Positions 9,652 to 17,192 of a stretch of DNA of 64,000 bases are shown here, in pieces; position 1 is the first letter of the stretch; the number at the start of each line of letters is the position of its first letter. The DNA is from Actinopolymorpha singaporensis (GTDB lineage Bacteria > Actinomycetota > Actinomycetes > Propionibacteriales > Actinopolymorphaceae), in contig NZ_LT629732.1 of NCBI RefSeq assembly GCF_900104745.1, positions 2,467,981-2,531,980 on the forward strand. The letters are read 5' to 3'. The position numbers were made by a program, and so were the translations under genes. The notes beneath the pieces were generated by a model. It was given only the letters and a program-made list of their open reading frames with translations, made no database searches and had not been told where the DNA came from.

Positions 9652-10703
9652 CCTCTGCGCCACAGGAGCCGCTGTTGCGGGTGGAGAACCTGCAGATGCA
9701 CTTCCCGATCAGGGGGCGGGGGCTGTTCGCCCGTACGAGGGGTCATGTCCACGCCGTCAACGACGTCAGCTTCACCATCCGCCCTGGCGAGGTGCTCGGG
9801 CTGGTCGGTGAGTCGGGCTGCGGCAAGACGACCCTGGGAAGATGCATCGTCCGCAGCGTGCAGCCCACCGGCGGTCACCTGCACTACCGGACCGAGGGCG
9901 GTGGCACGGTCGACCTGGCCGCGCTGGGAACTCGTGAGTTGCGCCCTTACCAACAGCGGATTCGGGTCGTGTTCCAGGATCCGTTCTCCTCGCTGAATCC
10001 CAGGATGACGATCCTACAGATCGTCGGTGACCCGTTGGTCGCCAACGGCCTGGCGCATGGTTCGGAGGTGGAGGACCGGGTGGCGGAGATCCTGAGCCGG
10101 GTGGGGCTGTCCCCGGGCCACATGCGCCGCTATCCGCATGCCTTCTCCGGGGGAGAGCGGCAGCGGGTCAACATCGCCCGTGCCCTGATCCTGCAACCCG
10201 AGCTTGTCATCGCCGACGAGGCCGTGTCCGCCCTGGACGTCTCCGTCCGGGCGCAGATCCTCAACCTGCTCAGGGAACTGCAGGACGACCTTGATCTGAC
10301 GTACCTGTTCATCTCGCACGACATGTCGGTGGTGGAGAGCATCTGCAACCGCGTGGCCGTGATGTATCTCGGCAGAATCGTGGAGCTAGCGGACACCGAC
10401 CAGGTGTACCGCCGGCCCGAGCACCCCTACACCGAGGCGCTGCTGTCCGCGGTGCCCCGGCCCGATCCGCGCCTACGCGGCACCGGCCGAAGGGTTCGAC
10501 TGTCGGACAACTTCCCGGACCCGGCGAACCCCCCGGACGGGTGCTACTTCCACACCCGATGCCGGTACGCCGACAAGGAGCGCTGCGTCGCCGAGGCGCC
10601 AGACCTCCGCGCGGTCACCGGAGATCACCTGGCGGCCTGCCATCACTCCGAGGCGCTGCGGCTGGCCGGGGTGGTCTCCGAGCACGCAGATGAGTCCCGC
10701 TGA
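9648..10703 (+). CDS. ABC importer ATPase, DppF/OppF type
   Basis: The 351-residue second ATPase has Walker A GESGCGKT, signature [15 protein letters not shown], Walker [15 protein letters not shown] and switch His ISHDMSVV. The C-terminus again holds the family Cys motif ([15 protein letters not shown]). It starts inside the stop of the preceding ATPase and ends the importer operon. The gene stops 23 bp before the convergent Rieske gene, with no obvious hairpin terminator between them. Confidence 0.95.
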   Translation: MTSAPQEPLLRVENLQMHFPIRGRGLFARTRGHVHAVNDVSFTIRPGEVLGLVGESGCGKTTLGRCIVRSVQPTGGHLHYRTEGGGTVDLAALGTRELRPYQQRIRVVFQDPFSSLNPRMTILQIVGDPLVANGLAHGSEVEDRVAEILSRVGLSPGHMRRYPHAFSGGERQRVNIARALILQPELVIADEAVSALDVSVRAQILNLLRELQDDLDLTYLFISHDMSVVESICNRVAVMYLGRIVELADTDQVYRRPEHPYTEALLSAVPRPDPRLRGTGRRVRLSDNFPDPANPPDGCYFHTRCRYADKERCVAEAPDLRAVTGDHLAACHHSEALRLAGVVSEHADESR

Positions 10704-10726
10704 TGACTCGGTGGCAACCGCCTTCG

Positions 10727-11200
10727 TCAGAGGTGAAGGACCACCAGCCGACGGTCGACCTCCACGCGGTAGGTCTCGGCCTCGTAGGGTCCCCGCTGGT
10801 AGCCGGCAGCGTCCAGGTCCGCCTCGCAGGCGGTGGCGCCTCCCTCAGTCTCGACGGAGGTCCCGGTCGTGGTCTCGACCGAGGTCTCGTACGTCGCGAC
10901 CCTGGTCTTCGCCGGATCGAACCACGACCGTCCGGACCTGATGTCGAACTCCCACTGGTGCCACGGACATCGCACGATCTCGCCGCGCCGTACGTAGTCG
11001 TACTCTCCCGGGGTCCTCGAGCTCACCAGCCCGGACACGACGCCCTCGCACAGCGGGCCGCCCTCGTGGGGACACTGGTTGCGGATCGCGAAGAAGTCTC
11101 CGCCCAGGTTGAAGACGCCGATCGACCGGCCCTCGACCGACACGATCTTCCGCTGCCCGGGCGGTATGTCGTCCACCTGCGCGACCACGTGCTTCGGCAT
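10727..11200 (-). CDS. Rieske [2Fe-2S] ferredoxin-like protein
   Basis: The 157-residue protein carries both halves of the Rieske cluster site, C43-P-H45 (NQCPHEGGPL) and C78-P-W-H81 (CPWHQWEFD). The wide spacing holds a short insert (residues 52-70). There is no signal peptide or catalytic oxygenase domain, so it is a soluble electron-transfer protein or a small oxygenase component. It is last in an operon with two amidohydrolases on the same strand (27 nt after the nearer one), suggesting a ring-modifying or decarboxylating pathway. The partner reductase is not in the window. Confidence 0.9.
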   Translation of the reverse strand: MPKHVVAQVDDIPPGQRKIVSVEGRSIGVFNLGGDFFAIRNQCPHEGGPLCEGVVSGLVSSRTPGEYDYVRRGEIVRCPWHQWEFDIRSGRSWFDPAKTRVATYETSVETTTGTSVETEGGATACEADLDAAGYQRGPYEAETYRVEVDRRLVVLHL

Positions 11201-11227
11201 CGTCCCAACCCTTCGAAGGTCGCGGGG

Positions 11228-12325
11228 TCACCCGAGCCCGTACAGGTCCTTGGCGTTCCGGGAGAAGATCCGTTGCCGGTCCTCCTCCGGTAGCCGAACC
11301 CGGAACGCCCGGTCGGGATCGTCGTAGTCCCAGTGCGGATAGTCGGTGGAGAACATCACTCGCTCGGAGCCACCGAGGTGTTCCAGCACCGTTCGGATGT
11401 CGCGGGGATCGTGCGGTTCCTCGATCGGTTGGGTGGTCACCCAGACGTGCTCGCGGATGTACTCCGACGGTTTGCGCGTCAGCTGCGGCACCTCGTCCCT
11501 GAGCCTGCGCCAGTGCTTGTCGAGTCGCCACATCAGCGGCGGAAGCCAGGCGAAGCCACCCTCGATGAGGACGACTCGCAGGCCGGGGTAACGCTCGAAG
11601 ACCCCTTCGCAGACGAGGCTCACCACATGTGCCTGGAACGCCTGTGCCATGTCGGTGTGGTCCTCGATGTAGTACGACGGCCAGCCCGAGGCGGTGACCG
11701 GCACGCCGCGGGCTCCGCCGCCGAAGTGAACGCCTACCGGAAGGCCGTGGCGCTCGGCGGCCTCGTAGATCGGCCAGTACTTGCGCCGACCGAGCGGCTC
11801 GGCCGTACGTGCGATCAGCAGTACCTGGACGAAGCCCGGCTGGTCGGCGTAGCGGTCGATCTGCTCGACCGCGAGCTCGGCATCCTCGTACGGCACCGCG
11901 ATGCCGGCCCGCAGACGCGGCTCCTTTTCCAGCCATTCGGCGATCTGCCACTCGTTGGTGGCCCGGCACAGCGCCGAGGCGTAGTCCGCGTTGAGCTGGG
12001 TGCCGGCGGGTCCCAGACAGTTCAGGACGCCGTACTCGATGCCTTCCGGATCAAGGTGCTGCCTGCGCATGAACTCCAGATCGCCACCCGGTGGCCTCCC
12101 CGACGGTGGCCAGGAGTCGTGGCGGGCAGCAGCAGGACTTCCCTTGGGGTAGAACGATCCTGGATGGGTCCGCGATCCGAAGAGCTCGCCGTGTCTGCGC
12201 CAGCGAGCGGACAGGTAGGGGTCGAGCGCCCCCGGCCAGACCGCATTGTGAATGTCACAGTCGACCACCATGCCGCGGTTCCTTGTGGCGGTCGCGACCA
12301 TGACGTGTCCTCTCGTCGTCGCCAT
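11228..12325 (-). CDS. Amidohydrolase-2 (ACMSD-like) metal-dependent hydrolase/decarboxylase with intact metal site
   Basis: The 365-residue TIM-barrel protein belongs to the amidohydrolase-2 family, which includes ACMSD and related decarboxylases. Likely ligands are visible: D24-x-H26 at strand 1 (VDCDIH), H200 (VGVHFGG), H223 and H233 (EDHTDMAQAFQAH), and D328 at strand 8 (STDYPHW). A segment of the type YYIEDH...AFQAH and IEGGFAWLP is typical of this actinobacterial subfamily. It lies downstream of a close paralogue (12352-13407) lacking these residues and upstream of a Rieske gene. Substrate unknown; the nearby importer is a plausible source. Confidence 0.88.
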   Translation of the reverse strand: MATTRGHVMVATATRNRGMVVDCDIHNAVWPGALDPYLSARWRRHGELFGSRTHPGSFYPKGSPAAARHDSWPPSGRPPGGDLEFMRRQHLDPEGIEYGVLNCLGPAGTQLNADYASALCRATNEWQIAEWLEKEPRLRAGIAVPYEDAELAVEQIDRYADQPGFVQVLLIARTAEPLGRRKYWPIYEAAERHGLPVGVHFGGGARGVPVTASGWPSYYIEDHTDMAQAFQAHVVSLVCEGVFERYPGLRVVLIEGGFAWLPPLMWRLDKHWRRLRDEVPQLTRKPSEYIREHVWVTTQPIEEPHDPRDIRTVLEHLGGSERVMFSTDYPHWDYDDPDRAFRVRLPEEDRQRIFSRNAKDLYGLG

Positions 12326-12351
12326 GCTCCTTCGGAGCCTGCCGTGCTTCT

Positions 12352-13407
12352 TCAGAACGTGTAGGTGTCGTGGGCGTTGCCCGCAAGGATCCTGTGCTCG
12401 ACCTCGCGCGGCAGGCCGGACGGGAGTACGCCCTCGTCGGAGTCGAACTGCCAGTGCGGATAGTTGGTGGCGAACATCAACAGCTCGTCCGAGCCGAGCT
12501 GTTCGATCGTCTCGACCAGGTGCTTGGGGTCGTCCGGCTCGTCGAGCGGTTGGGTCGTGAGCCGTACGTGGTCACGAATGATCTGCGAGGGCGGCCGATC
12601 CACCCACGGAACCTCACGACGTAGCCCCTTCCAGTTCTTGTCGAACCGCCACATCAGGCCGGGCAGCCAGGTGAAGCCGCCTTCGGTGAGCACCACCCGG
12701 AGACGGGGGTACTTCGTGAAGACACCCTCGCTCACCAGGCTGACCACCTGCGCCTGGAACGCCTGCGCGTAGGAGACGTAGTCCTCGAGGTAGTACGACG
12801 GCCAGCCCACCGGAGTCGTGGGGTTGCCACTCGTACCGCCGGCGAAGATGCCGACCGCCAGGCGGTTCCGCTCGGCGGCCTCATAGATCGGCCAGTACCG
12901 CCGTTTCCCGAGCGGCGTCTCGGCGCGCACCGGGAGCAGGACCTGGACGAATCCCGGATGCCGGCCGAGCCGGTCGATCTCCTCGGCAGCCGAGCCGGGA
13001 CTCTGCGGCGGTACGACGATCGAGCCGCGGAGCCGGGTGTCATGGGCGAGCCACTCGGTCGCCAACCAGTCATTGACAGCCCTGGCCATCGCCAGCGCCC
13101 AGTCCTCGTTGTGGAGTGACGAGATCTCCAAACCACAGTTCAGTACGGCGTACCTGGCCTGCCAGCGATCGAGAAGGCGGTCGCGGAGCAGGTGGAGGTC
13201 TACCGACGGGCCGGGCAGCTTCGGGTACCGCTCCGCGCCGATCGTCCCTACACCGCCTTCCGCCATGTAATCCTGCCACCGTGGCTGGAGGAACGGCCTG
13301 AGAACGTCCACGGAGGAGACGGCCACGCGTACGTCACAGTCCACCAGCTCGGCCTCCCCCCATCGCGGGAGCCGGCCCGGAGTCACGGCGCCGGACGTAG
13401 CCATCAT
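12352..13407 (-). CDS. Amidohydrolase-2 paralogue with all metal ligands replaced (probable pseudoenzyme)
   Basis: The protein (351 residues from the ATG at 13407, with GAGG 8 nt upstream) aligns along its length with the product of 11228-12325, sharing YWPIYEAAER, GWPSYY, AQAFQA, EGVF and NYPHW. Every metal or active-site position of the partner is changed: H26 to R27 (DCDVR), H200 to F188, H223 to Y210, H233 to Q220 and D328 to N315. The frame is intact and the fold residues are kept, so this looks like selection for a non-catalytic role, such as a regulatory or structural subunit, rather than decay. It is first in the operon, behind a perfect dyad at 13443-13460. A longer start at 13497 would run through that dyad and is disfavoured. 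Confidence 0.82.
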   Translation of the reverse strand: MMATSGAVTPGRLPRWGEAELVDCDVRVAVSSVDVLRPFLQPRWQDYMAEGGVGTIGAERYPKLPGPSVDLHLLRDRLLDRWQARYAVLNCGLEISSLHNEDWALAMARAVNDWLATEWLAHDTRLRGSIVVPPQSPGSAAEEIDRLGRHPGFVQVLLPVRAETPLGKRRYWPIYEAAERNRLAVGIFAGGTSGNPTTPVGWPSYYLEDYVSYAQAFQAQVVSLVSEGVFTKYPRLRVVLTEGGFTWLPGLMWRFDKNWKGLRREVPWVDRPPSQIIRDHVRLTTQPLDEPDDPKHLVETIEQLGSDELLMFATNYPHWQFDSDEGVLPSGLPREVEHRILAGNAHDTYTF

Positions 13408-13442
13408 CTCGTCGCCCTCATGGAAGTGCCTCGTTGTCGGTT

Positions 13443-13460
13443 GTGGAACAAAAGTTCCAC
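13443..13460. promoter_or_regulatory. Perfect dyad GTGGAAC-aaaa-GTTCCAC, candidate IclR operator
   Basis: Two 7-bp arms with a 4-bp A spacer form a perfect inverted repeat 36 bp upstream of the chosen start of the amidohydrolase operon. The same GTTCCAC half-site occurs at 4349-4355 in front of the importer operon. The TGGAA...TTCCA core matches the type of site IclR proteins recognise, and the only IclR gene in the window is at 3433-4209. Confidence 0.55.
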
Positions 13461-13557
13461 CTGGTGACAGCCTTGTCACGGTCTCCGGTGGCGTCAAGGT
13501 TCCGCCACGGCCGAAGCCTGACCCTGTGCGTAGTGCCTGCGTCGTACGCGAAGATGC

Positions 13558-14457
13558 TCAGCGCAGGGCGGCGACGGCGATCTTCGCGGCCCGTGCAATG
13601 GCGGCGTCCGCGGCGGGGAGGATCAGTCTGTTTCGCGGAGACCGGGTGAACACCGCCACGGCGTACGCCTCGCCGTTCGGGTACTCCACCACTCCGACCT
13701 CGTGCCGAAGTGCGATGAAGGTTCCCGTCTTGCCGGCGACCACCACGTCGTCGAACGGGAACGCCGCCGCGAGCCGCTGGGTCCAGATCTGCTGGGCGAG
13801 CACCGTCCGGATGTACGCGCACTGACCCGGCGACGCCGCCCGGTCTGCCCAGATCGCCGCGAGCAGGCTGGTCATGTCCTGGCAGGTGCCGACGGTGCTG
13901 CCGGGATCGGCCGGATCGAGGACGGGGATCTGGTCCATGGTGCCCGAGTCCCGCAGCCACGCGATCGCCTCGGCCAGGCTGGAGCAGCCGCTCTCCTGAA
14001 GGACGGCATCGAACAGGTCCCGGGTACCTCCGGTGATCCGGGTCTGGTGCAGGCCGAGATCGTCGAGCAGCGAACGAACCCGGTGGAGTCCCACGGCGTC
14101 GAGGAGTTCGTCCGCGGCGGCGTTGTCGCTGACGGCGATCATCGACCGGGCAAGGTCACGCCAGGAGACGGTGACGGCATCGGCCATCGCCGCGAACCCG
14201 GTGCTTCCCGGCGTTCGCCGCGAGGGTTCGAGGATGACGGTCGCCTCCGGCTCGATCTCGCCGGCGTCGACCATGCGGGCGTACGCGACGAGCAGTGGCA
14301 GCTTGAACACCGAGGCCAACGCGACCTGCTCGCGGGAATGGTGGCCGATCTCCCGGTCCTCGTCGTGCAGGTCGACGGCGTGCAGCCAGCCCCAGACCCC
14401 CGCGTCCTCGAAACACTGCCGGATCGCCAGGCTCTCCGCGTTGGTCGTGGGGGTCAC
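13558..14457 (-). CDS. Cytoplasmic serine-beta-lactamase-like protein (BlaB-like), coupled to LysR
   Basis: The 299-residue product has the three motifs of serine penicillin-recognising enzymes: S49-V-F-K52, S110-D-N112 and K243-T-G245. It starts at a GTG whose TGA-overlap with the LysR gene (GTGA, 14454-14457) forces this start, and there is no signal peptide. No ExxLN omega-loop, which carries the deacylating Glu of true class A enzymes, is recognisable between SDN and KTG. Regulator-then-cytoplasmic-enzyme order recalls blaA-blaB of Streptomyces cacaoi, where BlaB is an internal, regulatory penicillin-enzyme-like protein. I therefore infer a sensing role rather than drug hydrolysis. Annotation as class A beta-lactamase remains the alternative. 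Confidence 0.75.
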   Translation of the reverse strand: MTPTTNAESLAIRQCFEDAGVWGWLHAVDLHDEDREIGHHSREQVALASVFKLPLLVAYARMVDAGEIEPEATVILEPSRRTPGSTGFAAMADAVTVSWRDLARSMIAVSDNAAADELLDAVGLHRVRSLLDDLGLHQTRITGGTRDLFDAVLQESGCSSLAEAIAWLRDSGTMDQIPVLDPADPGSTVGTCQDMTSLLAAIWADRAASPGQCAYIRTVLAQQIWTQRLAAAFPFDDVVVAGKTGTFIALRHEVGVVEYPNGEAYAVAVFTRSPRNRLILPAADAAIARAAKIAVAALR

Positions 14458-15386
14458 GGCGCGGGCACCTCCGAGACCGGCCGCGGCGCCGGACCGAGGC
14501 CGCCCGGTCGCCGGGGGGTGCCGAGCACGTCCTGGAGTATGTCGGGGAGCCGCCGTGCCGGGCCGGTCAGCGTCCCGGCCCACGCCACCCGGAGGGAGAG
14601 AGCGAGCGGATCGCCGTCCAGCCGTACGATCCGGACCCCCTCGCCCGACCCGGGTGGGTCGGTCGTGAACGCCACCACCCCACCCGCGGCGATGAGCCCG
14701 CGCGCGACCCGCTCGTCCGACATCTCCCGCACGACGCGTGGCAGGAACCCGTGCCGCTCGCACATCGCCAGGAGATCGTCGTGCGCGGCGGGCGCCTGGT
14801 CGCGGGCGGGGAGCAGCAGTTCGTACCCACCCAGGTCGCGGAGCCGCGGGGAGTCGCGGACGGATCCGTCGTCGGGTACGAGACAACGCAACGGCACCTC
14901 CAGCGTCGGTCCGAGGGTGAGGCCGCGCGAGACGATCGGCTCGTGGAGGACGCCGAGGTCGGCGCGCCCGCCGAGTAGGTCCCGGATCAGGTCTCGGGTG
15001 GTCTGCTCGCTCACCTCGATGTCGGCCTCCGGGACGGCCCGCCTGCACGCGGCGACCACCTGCGCGTAGTGGCCGCGGCCCAGGCCCGAGGCGACGCGGA
15101 TTCGGAGGACTTCCCTCTCCGGGTCGCGCTGCCGCCTCGCCAGGAGATGCAGCTGCTGGACCTCGTCGAGCACTCGCTGGGCCGTGGGCAACAGCGCGCG
15201 GCCTGCCTCGGTGAGCCGTACGCCCTGACTGTCCCGATCGAAGAGTCGCGTACCGAGTTCGTCCTCGAGCCGTCGCAGACCCTGCGACAGCGGAGGCTGG
15301 CGCATCCGAAGCCGCTGGGCGGCCCGGCCGAAGTGTCCCTCGGCGGCGATCGCCGTGAAGTACTCCAGATGCCGAACCATGTCCAT
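14454..15386 (-). CDS. LysR-family regulator (BlaA-like)
   Basis: The 310-residue protein starts at ATG 15386 (MDMVRHLEYFTAIAAEGHFG; an ATG two codons later is possible). Residues 1-60 form the LysR winged HTH (GRAAQRLRMRQPPLSQGLRRLEDE-type), residues ~90-300 the effector domain. It is divergent from a MecA-like PBP gene and overlaps the downstream penicillin-enzyme-like gene by 4 bp, so both are made together. The short intergenic region has a TATCC-N6-GGATA dyad and a second ATATCC element. By family habit it should bind here and regulate itself and the PBP. Confidence 0.88.
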   Translation of the reverse strand: MDMVRHLEYFTAIAAEGHFGRAAQRLRMRQPPLSQGLRRLEDELGTRLFDRDSQGVRLTEAGRALLPTAQRVLDEVQQLHLLARRQRDPEREVLRIRVASGLGRGHYAQVVAACRRAVPEADIEVSEQTTRDLIRDLLGGRADLGVLHEPIVSRGLTLGPTLEVPLRCLVPDDGSVRDSPRLRDLGGYELLLPARDQAPAAHDDLLAMCERHGFLPRVVREMSDERVARGLIAAGGVVAFTTDPPGSGEGVRIVRLDGDPLALSLRVAWAGTLTGPARRLPDILQDVLGTPRRPGGLGPAPRPVSEVPAP

Positions 15387-15397
15387 GAGCAGGGATG

Positions 15398-15443
15398 ATA
15401 TCCAGGCCGGGATAGTCGTCCGCACCATATCCATATTGGCGCC
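15398..15443. promoter_or_regulatory. Candidate LysR control region: dyad plus ATATCC/ATTGGCG element
   Basis: The inverted repeat TATCC-aggccg-GGATA occupies 15399-15414. A second ATATCC begins the element ATATCCATATTGGCGCC at 15427-15443, 29 bp from the first. The second element recurs upstream of the other PBP gene (58009-58025) with 14 of 17 positions identical and the same 55-nt distance to the equivalent GTG. The region lies between the LysR and PBP genes, as expected for LysR binding sites. Confidence 0.6.
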
Positions 15444-15481
15444 GGATGGAGGCGATCCTGTTTGATCGCCGGGTGGAACTT

Positions 15482-17146
15482 GTGACGGAGTGGGAGCTGG
15501 AGCAGCGTCGCAGGCAGCGGCGGTTCCGGGCCATCGTGGGGGGCGTCGCCGTGACACTGCTGGTCGTCGGGGGAGCGGGCGGCGCCCTGATGCTCTTCGG
15601 CGACCCCGGCCGGGCCGCGGAGCGGGAATCGGCGGTGCGCGCCCAACAGCGGATGGACGCGTTCGCAACGGCCTGGGAGAAAGGCAGATGGGCGGCGGCG
15701 GGGAAGCTCACCGACAGCCCCACGAGTGCGGCGTCGCTTCTCGCGTCCGTACATCGCAACCTCGCGCCGACTGCGTTCACGATCGAGGTCGGCCGGCCGA
15801 GCGCGAGCGAGCGGGACGACAGCACGTCCGTGACCTTTCCTTTCACCGTACGGCTGAAGGTGCCGCGGGTCGGCCCGTTCACGTACGGGTCGAGGGCGCG
15901 AGTCGTGGAGACCTCTGCCGGCCGGGAGGTCGTCCACTTCGAGTCGTCGACGGTCCATCCGGAACTCGAGGCAGGCCAGACGCTCGCCGTCGCGAAGATG
16001 TCGACGCGCGGATCGGTGCTCGATCGCAACGGTGACGTTCTGAGCACGCCCTCACTCGTGGGGCGGGTGGACGAGAACGGCGTAGGGGTTTCCGGCCTGC
16101 AGAAGCGCTACGACGAACAACTCGGCGGCTCCGGACAGGCGTACGCGATCGCGATCACCGATCGCCAGACCGGCCATGCGGTGAAGCCCCTCCAAAGAAC
16201 CGGGACCACGCGGCACGGCGAGGACGTGCGCACCACGATCGACCCCGGCGTGCAGCGCGCGGCGGCTAAGGCGCTCGAAGGAGTCGCCACGCCGGCGGCG
16301 ATCGTCGCGACGCAACCCTCCAGCGGCGACATCCTTGCGGTAGCTAACCGGCCCGGCGGGTACAACCGTGCACTGGTCGGGGAGTACCCGCCGGGATCCA
16401 CGTTCAAGGTGGTGACAGCCGCCGCCCTGCTCCGGACCGGCTTGCGCCCCTCGGACCCACTCGACTGCCCGAGATTCGAATGGGTGAACGGCTACCGCTT
16501 CACCAACCAGGACGAGTTCGTGCTGCCCCAGGGGTCGACGTTCAGGGACGCGTTCGCCCACTCCTGCAACACCGCGTTCGTGCAGGCCCGTGACCGAATC
16601 GACGACGCCGCCCTCGCCAGGACCGCGGCCGCGTTCGGCATCGGCGGCACCTGGGACACCGGTGTGGGCACCTACGACGGATCCGTGCCGACGAACAGCG
16701 ACGTCAACGACAAGGCCGCCTCGATGATCGGCCAGGGTCGCATCCTCGCCTCGCCACTGGTGATGGCCTCGGTCGCCGCCACGGTGAAGAACGGGAAGTT
16801 CGTCCAGCCCAGGCTGGTCCCCGAGGCGGTCCGCCACCCCTACCGGGCACCGGAGTCACTCGATCCGGGCGTCGTCGACGACCTTCGGTCGATGATGCGC
16901 TCGGTCGTCACCGAGGGCGCGGGCAAGGCCCTGCGGGGGCTGCCCGGCCGCCCGCACGCCAAGACCGGCACCGCGGAGTACGGCGACGAGACTCCGCCCC
17001 GCACCCACGCCTGGATGATCGGCTACCAGGAGACCAGTGACATCGCGTGGGCGGTTCTTCTCGAGGGCGGTGGGTCCGGAGGCTCCGACGCCGGGCCGAT
17101 CGCGGCAGCCTTCCTGAGGAACCTCAGCGGTAGCGGGCCTTCCTGA
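15482..17146 (+). CDS. MecA-like (class B-type) penicillin-binding protein, copy 1
   Basis: The GTG at 15482 (VTEW) is chosen because the paralogue at 58064 starts with the same residues and the upstream DNA is aligned at the same spacing; an ATG at 15446 would overlap the conserved control element. The 554-residue product has a short cytoplasmic tail, one membrane helix (residues ~16-38), an NTF2-like MecA_N-type domain (~45-140), and a transpeptidase domain with S306-T-F-K, S361-C-N and K494-T-G. It should be a membrane-anchored D,D-transpeptidase. Being divergent from a LysR/BlaB-like pair suggests induction by beta-lactams and a low-affinity resistance role, by analogy with PBP2a. Confidence 0.9.
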   Translation: MTEWELEQRRRQRRFRAIVGGVAVTLLVVGGAGGALMLFGDPGRAAERESAVRAQQRMDAFATAWEKGRWAAAGKLTDSPTSAASLLASVHRNLAPTAFTIEVGRPSASERDDSTSVTFPFTVRLKVPRVGPFTYGSRARVVETSAGREVVHFESSTVHPELEAGQTLAVAKMSTRGSVLDRNGDVLSTPSLVGRVDENGVGVSGLQKRYDEQLGGSGQAYAIAITDRQTGHAVKPLQRTGTTRHGEDVRTTIDPGVQRAAAKALEGVATPAAIVATQPSSGDILAVANRPGGYNRALVGEYPPGSTFKVVTAAALLRTGLRPSDPLDCPRFEWVNGYRFTNQDEFVLPQGSTFRDAFAHSCNTAFVQARDRIDDAALARTAAAFGIGGTWDTGVGTYDGSVPTNSDVNDKAASMIGQGRILASPLVMASVAATVKNGKFVQPRLVPEAVRHPYRAPESLDPGVVDDLRSMMRSVVTEGAGKALRGLPGRPHAKTGTAEYGDETPPRTHAWMIGYQETSDIAWAVLLEGGGSGGSDAGPIAAAFLRNLSGSGPS

Positions 17147-17165
17147 CCTTCGGTCTGGGTCAGTG

Positions 17166-17192
17166 GGTCAGTACGGTCAGTACGGTCAGTAC
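17166..17192. repeat. Three tandem copies of GGTCAGTAC
   Basis: The 9-mer GGTCAGTAC is repeated exactly three times (17166-17174, 17175-17183, 17184-17192) between the converging PBP and FAD-oxidoreductase genes. The last copy runs into the end of the oxidoreductase gene and encodes its final codons. This looks like simple replication slippage; no function is evident. Confidence 0.8.

Noticed and set aside
14458-16047. Extension of the BlaB-like frame upstream to give an 829-residue protein
   Set aside because: The added part is Arg/Pro-rich antisense to the LysR and PBP genes; the GTGA overlap with LysR sets the real start at 14457.
17166-17192. GGTCAGTAC triplet as a regulatory site
   Set aside because: It lies between converging genes, partly inside coding sequence; slippage is the simpler explanation.
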